Positions 1 through 7,163 of a stretch of DNA of 11,115 nt are shown in pieces (position 1 is the first letter of the stretch; every line of letters begins with the position of its first letter). The position numbers were made by a program, and so were the translations under genes. This stretch comes from Actinomycetota bacterium. GTDB taxonomy: Bacteria > Actinomycetota > Actinomycetes > S36-B12 > UBA5976. The stretch spans positions 1 to 11,115 of the forward strand of contig JAPLBX010000072.1 of the NCBI GenBank assembly GCA_026392535.1, given 5' to 3'. Below the pieces are notes generated by a model that was given only the letters and a program-made list of their open reading frames with translations, was not told the DNA's origin and made no database searches.

Positions 1-155
1 CAGTTATCGGTGTGGCGATTTTTGGACCGATTGGCGCATTCATCGGTGTTCCGATTGTCGCAGGCATAATTGCTGTTGCCAGCACCTATGGCAAACGACA
101 CGAATTAATTTCTGAACTTGCTGCAGACGGCGCAAGTAATACCGCAGGAGACTAA
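1..155 (+). CDS. AI-2E family transporter (PerM/YdiK-like), C-terminal end only
   Basis: The reading frame is open from the left edge (first full codon at 3) to a TAA at 153-155. It encodes about 50 residues. The hydrophobic stretch with FGPIGAFIGVPIVAG, followed by a short charged tail, matches the conserved end of the AI-2E transporter / PerM family (PF01594), whose last membrane segments carry a G-P-x-G-x-x-x-G-V-P pattern. These are multi-pass inner-membrane proteins; substrates vary and cannot be inferred from this tail. The gene converges on era and the two stop codons overlap by 4 nt, so no terminator fits between them. Most of the gene lies outside the window. Family identity is fairly likely; function is open. 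Confidence 0.7.
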   Translation, partial: VIGVAIFGPIGAFIGVPIVAGIIAVASTYGKRHELISELAADGASNTAGD

Positions 156-1054
156 AAACCTAGCCGGTTAAGTTGCTTTGGATCTCGTTGCCAATCTGGT
201 GCAACTTTGACGCGCAAATCTAGATATACCTTCACGCCAAGCAATTTTTCGATCTGCAATCGTGCAGTTTGACCTACCTCTTTGAGGCGAGTTCCCTGTT
301 TGCCGATGATGATTCCCTTTTGGCTGTCACGTTCGACAAAAAGAAAAGCCTGAATATTCAACATCTTCTTGTCTTCTCGTAATTCCATATCTTCAATTAC
401 GACGGCAATAGAGTGCGGAAGTTCGTCGTGCACGCCAGCCAAAGCTGCTTCGCGAATCAGTTCCCCCACAAGTGCTTCATCAGTCTCTTCAGTAATCGCT
501 CCAAGTGGATAAAGCGCAGGGCTTAGCGGAAGAATGGAAATCAATACCGTTTTTAAGGTCTCTAAATTGTCGCCTTTTACTGAGCTAATCGGGATGATAT
601 GTTCCCAATTCCACTCAAGTTTTTCAGCAAGTTCTTGAATCTCCATTAGGCGCTTTGCTACTTTATCTTTACTAACGGTGTCAGTTTTAGTTAGCAAAGC
701 AACTTTTTTTGATCGTTTTAATTCTTGAATGTCAACGCCAATCATGCGATCGCCAGGTCCAATAGGTTGGTCAGCTGGAAAACACATTGCAATAACGTCA
801 ACATCTGCCAACGTGGTGCGCACTAATTCATTAAGTCTTTTGCCGAGCAGGGTTCGAGGACGGTGAATACCTGGAGTATCGACCAAAATAATTTGACCAT
901 TTTCTTCATGGACAATTCCGCGAATGACATGTCTAGTGGTTTGAGGCTTGTCTGAGGTAATCGCGACTTTACTTCCCACAAGAGCGTTTATCAATGTTGA
1001 TTTGCCAGTATTAGGTCTGCCAACAATGCATACGAAGCCTGCGCGAAATGTCAT
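152..1054 (-). CDS. era: GTPase Era, 16S rRNA-binding ribosome assembly factor
   Basis: Era is a GTPase that binds the 3' end of 16S rRNA and helps 30S subunit maturation. The 300-residue protein is full length. Visible motifs are G1 GRPNTGKS (12-19), the switch I threonines in PQTTRH (38-42), G3 DTPG (59-62), G4 TKTD (122-125, the form I recall from actinobacteria in place of NKxD) and G5 ISS (156-158). A C-terminal KH domain follows with its GKQG loop at 251-254. The ATG at 1054 overlaps the stop of the upstream transporter as ATGA. It has a strong Shine-Dalgarno AAGGAG at 1063-1068, 8 nt away, so it can be translated independently of coupling. It is the last gene of the minus-strand operon. 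The TAG stop overlaps the convergent gene's stop. Intact and confidently identified. Confidence 0.97.
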   Translation of the reverse strand: MTFRAGFVCIVGRPNTGKSTLINALVGSKVAITSDKPQTTRHVIRGIVHEENGQIILVDTPGIHRPRTLLGKRLNELVRTTLADVDVIAMCFPADQPIGPGDRMIGVDIQELKRSKKVALLTKTDTVSKDKVAKRLMEIQELAEKLEWNWEHIIPISSVKGDNLETLKTVLISILPLSPALYPLGAITEETDEALVGELIREAALAGVHDELPHSIAVVIEDMELREDKKMLNIQAFLFVERDSQKGIIIGKQGTRLKEVGQTARLQIEKLLGVKVYLDLRVKVAPDWQRDPKQLNRLGF

Positions 1055-1935
1055 GCGACCGACTCCTTTGCACTATCTATCGCCAAGATGGAGAGAGAAA
1101 CTGCAATCAGGATACAGCCAATCGCGCTTAATGTTGAAATCGTTTCGTGAATAATCACTATCCCAAAGAATGTGGCGGCTATTGGTTCGGCCAAATTTAA
1201 AGTTGCAACAGTTCCAGCATTTAGATTCGAAATACCAATTCCAAATAAAACATATGCCAACGTAGTTGCCACAAGGCCAAGCCACAATGACAACCAAATT
1301 CCGTTGCCTTGTAAAACGTCCCCAATTTGAGATCCGCCAATTGATATCAGCAGGACTGCACCGATCGAGAATGAAACCGCCAATACGGCAGTAGCTGACT
1401 CACCGTTTTGCGATAACTTAACCCCGACAACTGTGTATACCGCGTAAGCAGAGCCTGCCACCACTGCTGCTAATACTCCCAACAGATTCACATCCGCTTC
1501 TTGCAAGCTAGACCAGCTCAAGACAACTAATCCAATTAATGCTACGAATGTTGACAGCCACCAGGTTCGATTCGGTTTGGCCTTTTGCCAAACCCAGCTG
1601 AGTGTGCCAGCCATTAATGGAGCCAGCGCCAAAGATGAGAGAGTTCCAATAGCAACACCTGTTAAGCCAGTGCCAATAAAAAAGAATGCTTGGTACCCGG
1701 CAACACCGAGACCCATAATCCAAATAGTGCGATTCTTTAACAATGAAATAGCAGAGAAATTTGGTACAAACATTTTCGCAAAAATTAATAATCCAATCGC
1801 ACCGATGCTTAATCGAATTGCTGCAATTGAGATTGAACTTGCTTGCACGCCACTTAGTTCACGCGAAGTTGCAGAAGTTGCAAAAAGTAAGGCCGCTACC
1901 AAAGTAGCAAGTACAGCTTTACTTCGGGTTTGCAT
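1051..1935 (-). CDS. EamA/DMT-family transporter
   Basis: This 294-residue protein is almost entirely hydrophobic, with about ten predicted membrane helices. They are arranged as two halves (roughly residues 5-140 and 150-288), each matching an EamA domain of the drug/metabolite transporter superfamily. The second half includes the typical L-N-L-A-E-P-I-A-A motif near 240-255. Members export amino acids, nucleosides or other small metabolites; nothing here fixes the substrate. The ATG shares one base with the upstream gene's TAA (TAATG) and has no clear Shine-Dalgarno, so translation probably depends on coupling. Its own TGA overlaps the era start by 4 nt. In Mycobacterium, as I recall, the equivalent of the upstream gene is next to era, so this transporter looks like an addition to the conserved order. 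Confidence 0.9.
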   Translation of the reverse strand: MQTRSKAVLATLVAALLFATSATSRELSGVQASSISIAAIRLSIGAIGLLIFAKMFVPNFSAISLLKNRTIWIMGLGVAGYQAFFFIGTGLTGVAIGTLSSLALAPLMAGTLSWVWQKAKPNRTWWLSTFVALIGLVVLSWSSLQEADVNLLGVLAAVVAGSAYAVYTVVGVKLSQNGESATAVLAVSFSIGAVLLISIGGSQIGDVLQGNGIWLSLWLGLVATTLAYVLFGIGISNLNAGTVATLNLAEPIAATFFGIVIIHETISTLSAIGCILIAVSLSILAIDSAKESVA

Positions 1936-2261
1936 TAATTAATAACCGAAATCACTGCGCCTTGCGCATCGCAAACTATTACACGGCCAGATTCTTGCAA
2001 AACACTCTTAATCTCATCGAGATTAATTACCTCGTCGCCTAGCACGCAAATAGCTTCTAATTTCCTAGCTCCTGCAGCAAGGGCGGTAGCAACCGCTAGA
2101 TCTACAGCCTTAAATTCTTTGGACGCATATTCAACTGATGCAGCTGAGTAGGTGCGACCATCGGTATCGCGCACACAAGCACTGGCTTTAGCGTCAATTC
2201 TGGCTCGGGCACCTTTAGCCAAAGTTATTAGTTTTTGATCCTCTTCATGCAATTCAGTCAT
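1935..2261 (-). CDS. Cytidine-deaminase-like protein lacking catalytic residues
   Basis: This 108-residue protein occupies the conserved place between corC and era that actinobacterial genomes give to a small protein often labelled cytidine deaminase (Rv2365c-like). The fold signature is visible: a vRDtDGRtY turn near 30-38, then the helix FKAVDLAVATALAAG at 50-64. Aligned with the active-site helix of true cytidine deaminases (L-C-A-E-R-T-A), the zinc cysteine is Lys51 and the catalytic glutamate is Val53. No P-C-x-x-C motif follows. It is therefore probably not a deaminase, and its role is unknown. I chose the ATG at 2261, which overlaps the end of corC by 8 nt. The alternative is a TTG at 2282, which would add seven non-conserved residues. 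Confidence 0.8.
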   Translation of the reverse strand: MTELHEEDQKLITLAKGARARIDAKASACVRDTDGRTYSAASVEYASKEFKAVDLAVATALAAGARKLEAICVLGDEVINLDEIKSVLQESGRVIVCDAQGAVISVIN

Positions 2262-3469
2262 CAGAATTATCCAATTGCTCAAGTTTTTCTACCAAAAGAC
2301 TGCCGACTCTATTTCGTCTTCCCGCAACTGTTTCAGCAGTTAATTTCCACCCTTCAATCGTGATGGTGGAGCCAGGAATTGCAACGCGTCCGAGTCTTGA
2401 AGCCAGCAATCCGCCAACGGTGTCAATGCCTTCTTCGTTTGAATCTAAATCCACGTGAATCAGTTTTGCTAAGTCTTCGATATGCAGACGCGATGAAATG
2501 CGAAATACGTCTTCATCCAATTTAACAATTTCTTCTTCCGCGGTGTCATGCTCGTCTGCAATCTCGCCAACAATTTCTTCCAAAATATCTTCGATTGTTA
2601 CAAGTCCGGCAGTTCCGCCATATTAATCAATTAGCACATGTCCTTTAAAAGTTCATCAGCAAGCTTTGAATCTGGTGAGAAAGTCACTGTGCGCATCAAC
2701 GTGTCAACCTGTTCAGTCTGTTGAGCTTCGCTATGTTCGAAGATTCGCTTTGCAACATCCTTAATGTAGATAACGCCGACGATGTCATCAATATCTTCAC
2801 CAATCACGGGGATACGTGAATAACCTGAGCGTAAACTCAAAGAAAGCGCCTGGCGCAAAGTCTTAGTGCGTTCAATCCAAACCATTTCAGTCCGTGGCAC
2901 CATTACTTCGCGGGCAACCGTTGCGCCAAGTTCAAAAACTGAGTGAATCATTTCTTTTTCACTCGCTTCGATTACTTCATCACTGATTTGATCCATCATT
3001 TCACGAATTTCAGCCGTGCTGGCGAATGGACCTTCGCTGTATCCCTTACCTGGGGTAACAGAATTGCCTAAAATGATGAAAAGTTTTACGAATGGATTAA
3101 GAATTCGACTTACTAGACTGATGAATCCAGCTGAGGCTAAAACATAACTCTCCGCATGCTGCTTTCCTAGGGTTCTGGCCCCGACACCGAAAACCACGAA
3201 TCCGATTAACGCTAAAAATGCGATTGCTGTGAGATCTTGTAGCCAAGTTGCATCAAGTTCAAATACTGAATTGCTAAAGCGAAAAACAAACAAGCTTGAG
3301 GCCGCTAGTCCGATTGTGTAGAGAAGTTGAAACGTATTTATATAGCGCGGCCGATTTGCGCCTACATACTTAAGCAGTTTATTCATCTGTTTAGGTCGGT
3401 CTGCGTAATCCACTTCGATTCGAGCCGCCGACAATTTCGTTCAGAGATGACTAGCAGAATTGGATCCAC
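2254..3469 (-). pseudogene. corC / hemolysin C-family CBS transporter, broken by two frame breaks and a nonsense codon
   Basis: Members are membrane proteins with a DUF21/CNNM domain, two CBS domains and a C-terminal CorC_HlyC domain, proposed to export divalent cations. All parts are recognisable, but in three frames. A likely start is GTG 3469 (M-D-P-I-L-L-V-I-S), 1 nt after ybeY, with AGAGGT upstream; this frame stops at 3383-3385 after 28 residues. From about 3440 the protein continues in another frame (L-S-A-A-R-I-E onward, then membrane helices, REVMVPRTEM, CBS) to a TAA at 2631-2633. The rest, Y-G-G-T-A-G-L-V-T-I-E-D then EEIVGEIADE to the TGA at 2254-2256, lies in a third frame, entered through L-I-D and a TAA (2623-2625) where the family has Glu. 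By comparison with the family, about 15 residues are missing at the first break and about 25 nt at the second. The two open pieces are 2631-3434 and 2254-2583. Confidence 0.85.
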
Positions 3470-3470
3470 G

Positions 3471-3938
3471 TCATGCACCTCTAGTCTTAATTAAAGCGGC
3501 CAAAATATCGCCTTGTAGGCCAAACATAACCTTATGTTCCTCTGGTTCAGCGTGATCATGCCCAAGTAAATGCAAAATTCCATGCACTAATAACAAATCA
3601 AGTTCGCTCGCAGTGTCCTGATTGTTTTCCGCTGCTTGCTTGGCGGCAAAATCTGGGCAAAGCACCACGTCGCCCAAGATTCCTGGTTCGGCGATTTCGC
3701 CCTCAGCTGGTACTCGCAACTCATCCATTTCGAATGACAAAACGTCTGTCGGACCTGGTTCATCCATGTGCTGAACATGCAGTTCTTCCATCTCAGCCAA
3801 GGTAACTAGCGCAATAGAGAGTGCAGTGTCTGGATTCATTCGCAGATATTCCAAAGCAAAGCCTGCGGTTGAAATTAGTCGATTCTCATCCACAGCTGTC
3901 TCAGTTTGATTCACCAATTCAATATCAAAAACACTCAT
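3471..3938 (-). CDS. ybeY: Endoribonuclease YbeY, rRNA maturation factor
   Basis: YbeY is a metal-dependent single-strand RNase used in 16S rRNA 3'-end processing and ribosome quality control. The 155-residue protein has the family's zinc signature HGILHLLGHDH (H119, H123, H129; H-x3-H-x5-H) and the conserved P-T-D-V-L-S-F segment (63-69). Length is normal. I chose the ATG at 3938, 2 nt after the phoH TAA, because the protein then begins MSVFDIEL as expected. An in-frame start at 3974 would lie inside phoH and adds 12 residues unlike the family. The Shine-Dalgarno is weak, so coupling to phoH is likely. phoH-ybeY adjacency is conserved across bacteria. It is followed by the damaged corC gene, and its own sequence shows no lesion. 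Confidence 0.96.
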   Translation of the reverse strand: MSVFDIELVNQTETAVDENRLISTAGFALEYLRMNPDTALSIALVTLAEMEELHVQHMDEPGPTDVLSFEMDELRVPAEGEIAEPGILGDVVLCPDFAAKQAAENNQDTASELDLLLVHGILHLLGHDHAEPEEHKVMFGLQGDILAALIKTRGA

Positions 3939-3940
3939 GC

Positions 3941-4930
3941 TTATCGCTTTGCTGGTGGGTTCTTGGAGTCCCACAGTGTGTAGGCATCAACTATGTCAGC
4001 AACTAGACGATGTCGTACTACGTCCTGACTATTCAACTTACAAAATGCGACATCTTCAACGTCGCCAAGAATTTCTTGAACGATTTGCAAACCACTTCGA
4101 ACTCCATTTGGTAAATCCACTTGCGTAGTGTCGCCAGTAATGACCATAGTGGAACCAAATCCCAAACGCGTTAGAAACATCTTCATTTGTTCTGGGGTGG
4201 TGTTCTGCGCTTCATCCAAAATAATAAAAGCATCATTAAGGGTTCTTCCGCGCATGTACGCAAGCGGAGCAACTTCGATAGTTCCACTAGTCATCAACCT
4301 AGGAATCTTGTCAGGTTCAATCATGTCGTGAAGCGCGTCATAAAGTGGGCGTAAATAAGGGTCGATCTTTTCACTCAAAGTTCCTGGCAAGAAACCTAGG
4401 CGTTCACCAGCTTCTACTGCGGGCCTTGTAAGAATAATTCGATTGACCGATTTTGATTGGAGGGCTTGTACAGCCTTAGCCACTGCTAGGTAGGTCTTAC
4501 CGGTACCAGCTGGACCAATTCCAAACGTAATTGTGTGATCATCGATCGCATCTACATATCGTTTCTGGTTTAAAGTTTTTGCGCGAATAGTGCGACCACG
4601 ATTGCTCAAGATATCGGAGGTCAACACAGCTGCAGGTGAAATTGAATTCTCAGTTCGCAAAATATGCAACGAACGTTGAGCCGCTTCAGGGCTAATCGAA
4701 GCACCGGTACGAACAATTATTTGCAATTCAGCAAACAACTGATCGAGAAGAGCAATTTCTTCACTTTCGCCTTCAAAGTGGATTTCATTTCCACGCACCA
4801 TGATTTTGGCACTTGGGATGGCAGCCTCAATGGTCCGCAAAATCTCATCACTTGTTCCGAGCAACGAAACCATAGGAATACTTGCTGGCACAATAATGGT
4901 CGAAGACACTTGGGTTTTAGGTTTAGTCAT
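3941..4930 (-). CDS. phoH: PhoH-family ATPase
   Basis: This 329-residue protein belongs to the PhoH / PhoH-like P-loop ATPases, linked to RNA metabolism and often encoded next to ybeY; the exact role is not settled. Visible motifs are Walker A GPAGTGKT (139-146), Walker B FIILDE followed by AQN (235-243), TGDTTQVDLP (265-274) and an R-H-x-L-V element near 306-310. The N-terminal 110 residues form the variable region that precedes the ATPase core. The ATG at 4930 is 2 nt after the HIT gene's TAA and has AGGA 6 nt upstream. A longer open frame back to 5047 only overlaps the HIT gene and encodes Trp/Cys-rich residues unlike the family, so it is rejected. Intact. Confidence 0.96.
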   Translation of the reverse strand: MTKPKTQVSSTIIVPASIPMVSLLGTSDEILRTIEAAIPSAKIMVRGNEIHFEGESEEIALLDQLFAELQIIVRTGASISPEAAQRSLHILRTENSISPAAVLTSDILSNRGRTIRAKTLNQKRYVDAIDDHTITFGIGPAGTGKTYLAVAKAVQALQSKSVNRIILTRPAVEAGERLGFLPGTLSEKIDPYLRPLYDALHDMIEPDKIPRLMTSGTIEVAPLAYMRGRTLNDAFIILDEAQNTTPEQMKMFLTRLGFGSTMVITGDTTQVDLPNGVRSGLQIVQEILGDVEDVAFCKLNSQDVVRHRLVADIVDAYTLWDSKNPPAKR

Positions 4931-4932
4931 TT

Positions 4933-5268
4933 TTATCCTGGCGGCCATTGCAATGCTCGTTGGCCAAGTACATGTCCATGAACATGGAAAACAGTTTGTC
5001 CTCCATCGTCTCCAGTGTTGAAAACTAAGCGATATCCGGTTTGGCAATTTTGGTCGCCAAGTTCCGCCATAACTTTTAGCATCTTGGCAGAGAGATCTGA
5101 TTCAACGCTGAGCTCTGACACATTTGCAAAATGTTTCTTTGGAATCACAACAATATGGACTGGAGCTACTGGCGCAATATCCAAAAACGCAATCATTTCA
5201 TCTGATTGATAAACCACATTTGCAGGAATCTCACCTGCCGCGATCTTGCAAAAAATGCACTCACTCAC
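4933..5268 (-). CDS. HIT-family (HINT-like) nucleotide hydrolase/transferase
   Basis: The product is a 111-residue histidine-triad protein of the HINT branch, which hydrolyses purine nucleoside phosphoramidates; the true substrate is unknown. It begins M-S-E-C-I-F-C-K-I with the C-x-x-C metal pair at 4 and 7. It ends with the triad H-V-H-G-H-V (H95, H97, H99) followed by LGQR and a W-P-P-G tail, the usual HINT finish. A glycine fills the hydrophobic slot between the second and third histidines, a slightly unusual choice. I chose the GTG at 5268, 10 nt after the rsmE stop, with AAGG upstream. An upstream in-frame start at 5310 would overlap rsmE and add 14 non-family residues. It lies between rsmE and phoH in one operon. 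Confidence 0.93.
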   Translation of the reverse strand: MSECIFCKIAAGEIPANVVYQSDEMIAFLDIAPVAPVHIVVIPKKHFANVSELSVESDLSAKMLKVMAELGDQNCQTGYRLVFNTGDDGGQTVFHVHGHVLGQRALQWPPG

Positions 5269-5278
5269 AGCAATTACC

Positions 5279-6028
5279 TTACGCCCATCTCGTAGTTCGG
5301 GACATAACAATGCCAGCAGCTACGGTTCCAGCTGTAGACGTACGCAAGACTGTAGGACCTAATCGCACAACTTGGGCACCAGCATTAGTAAAAGCTTCGA
5401 TTTCTTCCGAAGTAACGCCATCTTCAGGTCCAACTACTAACAACAAGTCACCATTCATTGGCACTGAGATACCAGATAACCGAACATCCCCATCTTCATG
5501 CAAAACCCAGGCGTGTGCGGTCTCAGTTATCAAACGGATTACATCTTTAGTTTGAGCCAGACTTGTTACTTGAGGTGTGCGAGGCCGACGAGATTGCTTG
5601 GCTGCTTCACGAGCTGCAATTCGCCATTTCTCCACGCCTTTGGTTTCTTTGTCGCCCTTCCATTGAGCAGCACATCGATTTGCGGCCCACGGAACAATCA
5701 TGTCAACGCCAACTTCGGTCAACATTTCAACCGCAAGTTCACCTCGGTCACCTTTTGTGATTGCTTGCACAACTATGACTCGTGGCTGTGGTGGTGGAGC
5801 AACCGTGATGGCAACAATCTCAATCACTACAGATTCATTTGATGGGACTTCGTAAACATTTCCATGCGCCAAACGCCCTTCACCATCCGCTAGCAAAACT
5901 GCATCACCAACTTGAAGATGCTGAACAGAAACTGCGTGACGCCCTTCTTCACCCTCTAGGGTTACAAATTCGCCGGCCATTGTGGAAACTAGTCGTTCAG
6001 TACTTACATGAAAAAGTGATGCACCCAT
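5279..6028 (-). CDS. rsmE: 16S rRNA m3U1498 methyltransferase RsmE
   Basis: RsmE is a SPOUT-class enzyme that methylates N3 of U1498 in 16S rRNA using S-adenosylmethionine. The 249-residue product has the N-terminal PUA-like part (GRHAVSVQHLQVGD at 29-42). The catalytic half contains a K-W-R-I-A-A-R-E-A-A-K-Q-S-R-R block (134-148), the knot motif V-V-G-P-E-D-G (198-204) and L-G-P-T-V-L-R-T-S-T-A (223-233). The second glycine of the usual GPEGG is Asp here, a mild change. The start ATG is 2 nt after the dnaJ TAA. The gene keeps its usual actinobacterial place downstream of dnaJ. Length is normal and no damage is seen. Confidence 0.95.
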   Translation of the reverse strand: MGASLFHVSTERLVSTMAGEFVTLEGEEGRHAVSVQHLQVGDAVLLADGEGRLAHGNVYEVPSNESVVIEIVAITVAPPPQPRVIVVQAITKGDRGELAVEMLTEVGVDMIVPWAANRCAAQWKGDKETKGVEKWRIAAREAAKQSRRPRTPQVTSLAQTKDVIRLITETAHAWVLHEDGDVRLSGISVPMNGDLLLVVGPEDGVTSEEIEAFTNAGAQVVRLGPTVLRTSTAGTVAAGIVMSRTTRWA

Positions 6029-6030
6029 TT

Positions 6031-7161
6031 TTATCGACCACCAAATGCGTCTTTAATGCGGCTAAAGAATCCTGATGCTTCTTCAATCACTTCACCAGAG
6101 GGATTCTCTTCATTGCGCAGTTTGGCAAGCTGCTCAAGTAATTCCTGTTGTTTCTTATCCACTTTAATTGGCGTTTGCACAGTTATGTGAATATTCAAAT
6201 CGCCACGCGCATTTGATCGCAGATGTGGCACACCTTCATTTTTACGTTTAATTACCGCACCCGACTGCGTTCCAGGTTCTATCACTATGTCAACTAAACC
6301 TTCAATGGTTTGCAGTTTTAATGTTGCACCCAGAGCGGCTGCAGTCATTGGCACTGCCATACTGCAATGAAGGTTGTGGCCACGTCGATGAAAAATTGGA
6401 TGTTGCTTTTCAAGAATTTCAATATAGAGGTCGCCGGCAGGTCCGCCACCAAAGCCAACTTCTCCCCGACCGTTTAGTTGAATTCGGTTGCCAGTTTCTA
6501 CACCTGGTGGAATATCAAAACTAATTGTTTCTCGAGTGCGAACGCGTCCTTCTGAACCACATTCATGGCAAGGATGGGCAATCACAGTTCCAAACCCGCC
6601 ACAAGAATTGCATCGACGCGAAGTCATCACTTGACCCAAGAAAGACTTTGTGACGGTTTGAGTTTCACCTCTACCCTTACAAACCTGACAAGTGGAAACA
6701 TCTGAATCTTTTGCTGTGCCCTTACCTGTGCATAGCGGGCAAACAATTGCCGTATCGATTGTGATTTCCCGATTCACCCCATGCATAGTTTCTTCAAGAT
6801 CCACTTCGATGCGAATCAATGCGTCTTGACCACGACGAATTCTTGGAATTGGTCCACGTTGGCCACCGCCGCCGCCAAAGAATGTGTTGAAAACGTCGCC
6901 GAAATCAAATCCCTCAGCACCAAATCCAAACCCACCACCGCCATTACCCATTGGGTCACCACCCATGTCAAACATGCGGCGTTTTTCCGGATCAGACAAG
7001 ACTTCGTATGCAGTTGTGACATCTTTAAATTTTTCTTGCATCTCCGGATCTGGATTCACATCAGGATGAAGTTCGCGAGCCAACTTCCGGTATGCCTTTT
7101 TGATGTCGTCTGGGGATGCACTTTTTGTCACACCAAGTGTTGCGTAATAGTCGTTTGCCAC
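6031..7161 (-). CDS. dnaJ: Molecular chaperone DnaJ (type I Hsp40)
   Basis: DnaJ is the co-chaperone that delivers clients to DnaK and stimulates its ATPase. The 376-residue protein is complete: J domain with HPD at 32-34, Gly/Phe-rich linker (about 67-100), four zinc-finger repeats (C141/C144, C158/C161, C184/C187, C198/C201) and C-terminal substrate-binding domains. The fourth repeat reads CHECGSEG, with Ser in the usual Gly position. The start is GTG at 7161, 2 nt after the hrcA stop, with GGAAGG formed by the last hrcA codons as Shine-Dalgarno, so translation is tied to hrcA. This is the hrcA-linked DnaJ (dnaJ2 type) of actinobacteria. The CIRCE element upstream of hrcA should control it. 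A premature stop in hrcA could reduce its expression by polarity. Confidence 0.97.
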   Translation of the reverse strand: MANDYYATLGVTKSASPDDIKKAYRKLARELHPDVNPDPEMQEKFKDVTTAYEVLSDPEKRRMFDMGGDPMGNGGGGFGFGAEGFDFGDVFNTFFGGGGGQRGPIPRIRRGQDALIRIEVDLEETMHGVNREITIDTAIVCPLCTGKGTAKDSDVSTCQVCKGRGETQTVTKSFLGQVMTSRRCNSCGGFGTVIAHPCHECGSEGRVRTRETISFDIPPGVETGNRIQLNGRGEVGFGGGPAGDLYIEILEKQHPIFHRRGHNLHCSMAVPMTAAALGATLKLQTIEGLVDIVIEPGTQSGAVIKRKNEGVPHLRSNARGDLNIHITVQTPIKVDKKQQELLEQLAKLRNEENPSGEVIEEASGFFSRIKDAFGGR

Positions 7162-7163
7162 GT

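Noticed and set aside
156..170. Weak inverted repeat (AACC...GGTT) just past the AI-2E stop as a terminator
   Set aside because: The stem is only four pairs, there is no U-run, and it lies inside the era coding sequence.
1577..1942. 121-codon plus-strand open frame
   Set aside because: It is antisense to the EamA transporter, has no family signature and no fitting ribosome binding site, and is a shadow of the codon pattern of the real gene.
4931..5047. N-terminal extension of PhoH
   Set aside because: It lies wholly within the HIT gene in another frame, encodes Trp/Cys-rich non-family residues, and a good Shine-Dalgarno precedes ATG 4930.
5124..5555. 143-codon plus-strand open frame
   Set aside because: It is antisense to the HIT gene and rsmE, both clearly real, and its translation shows no recognisable domain.
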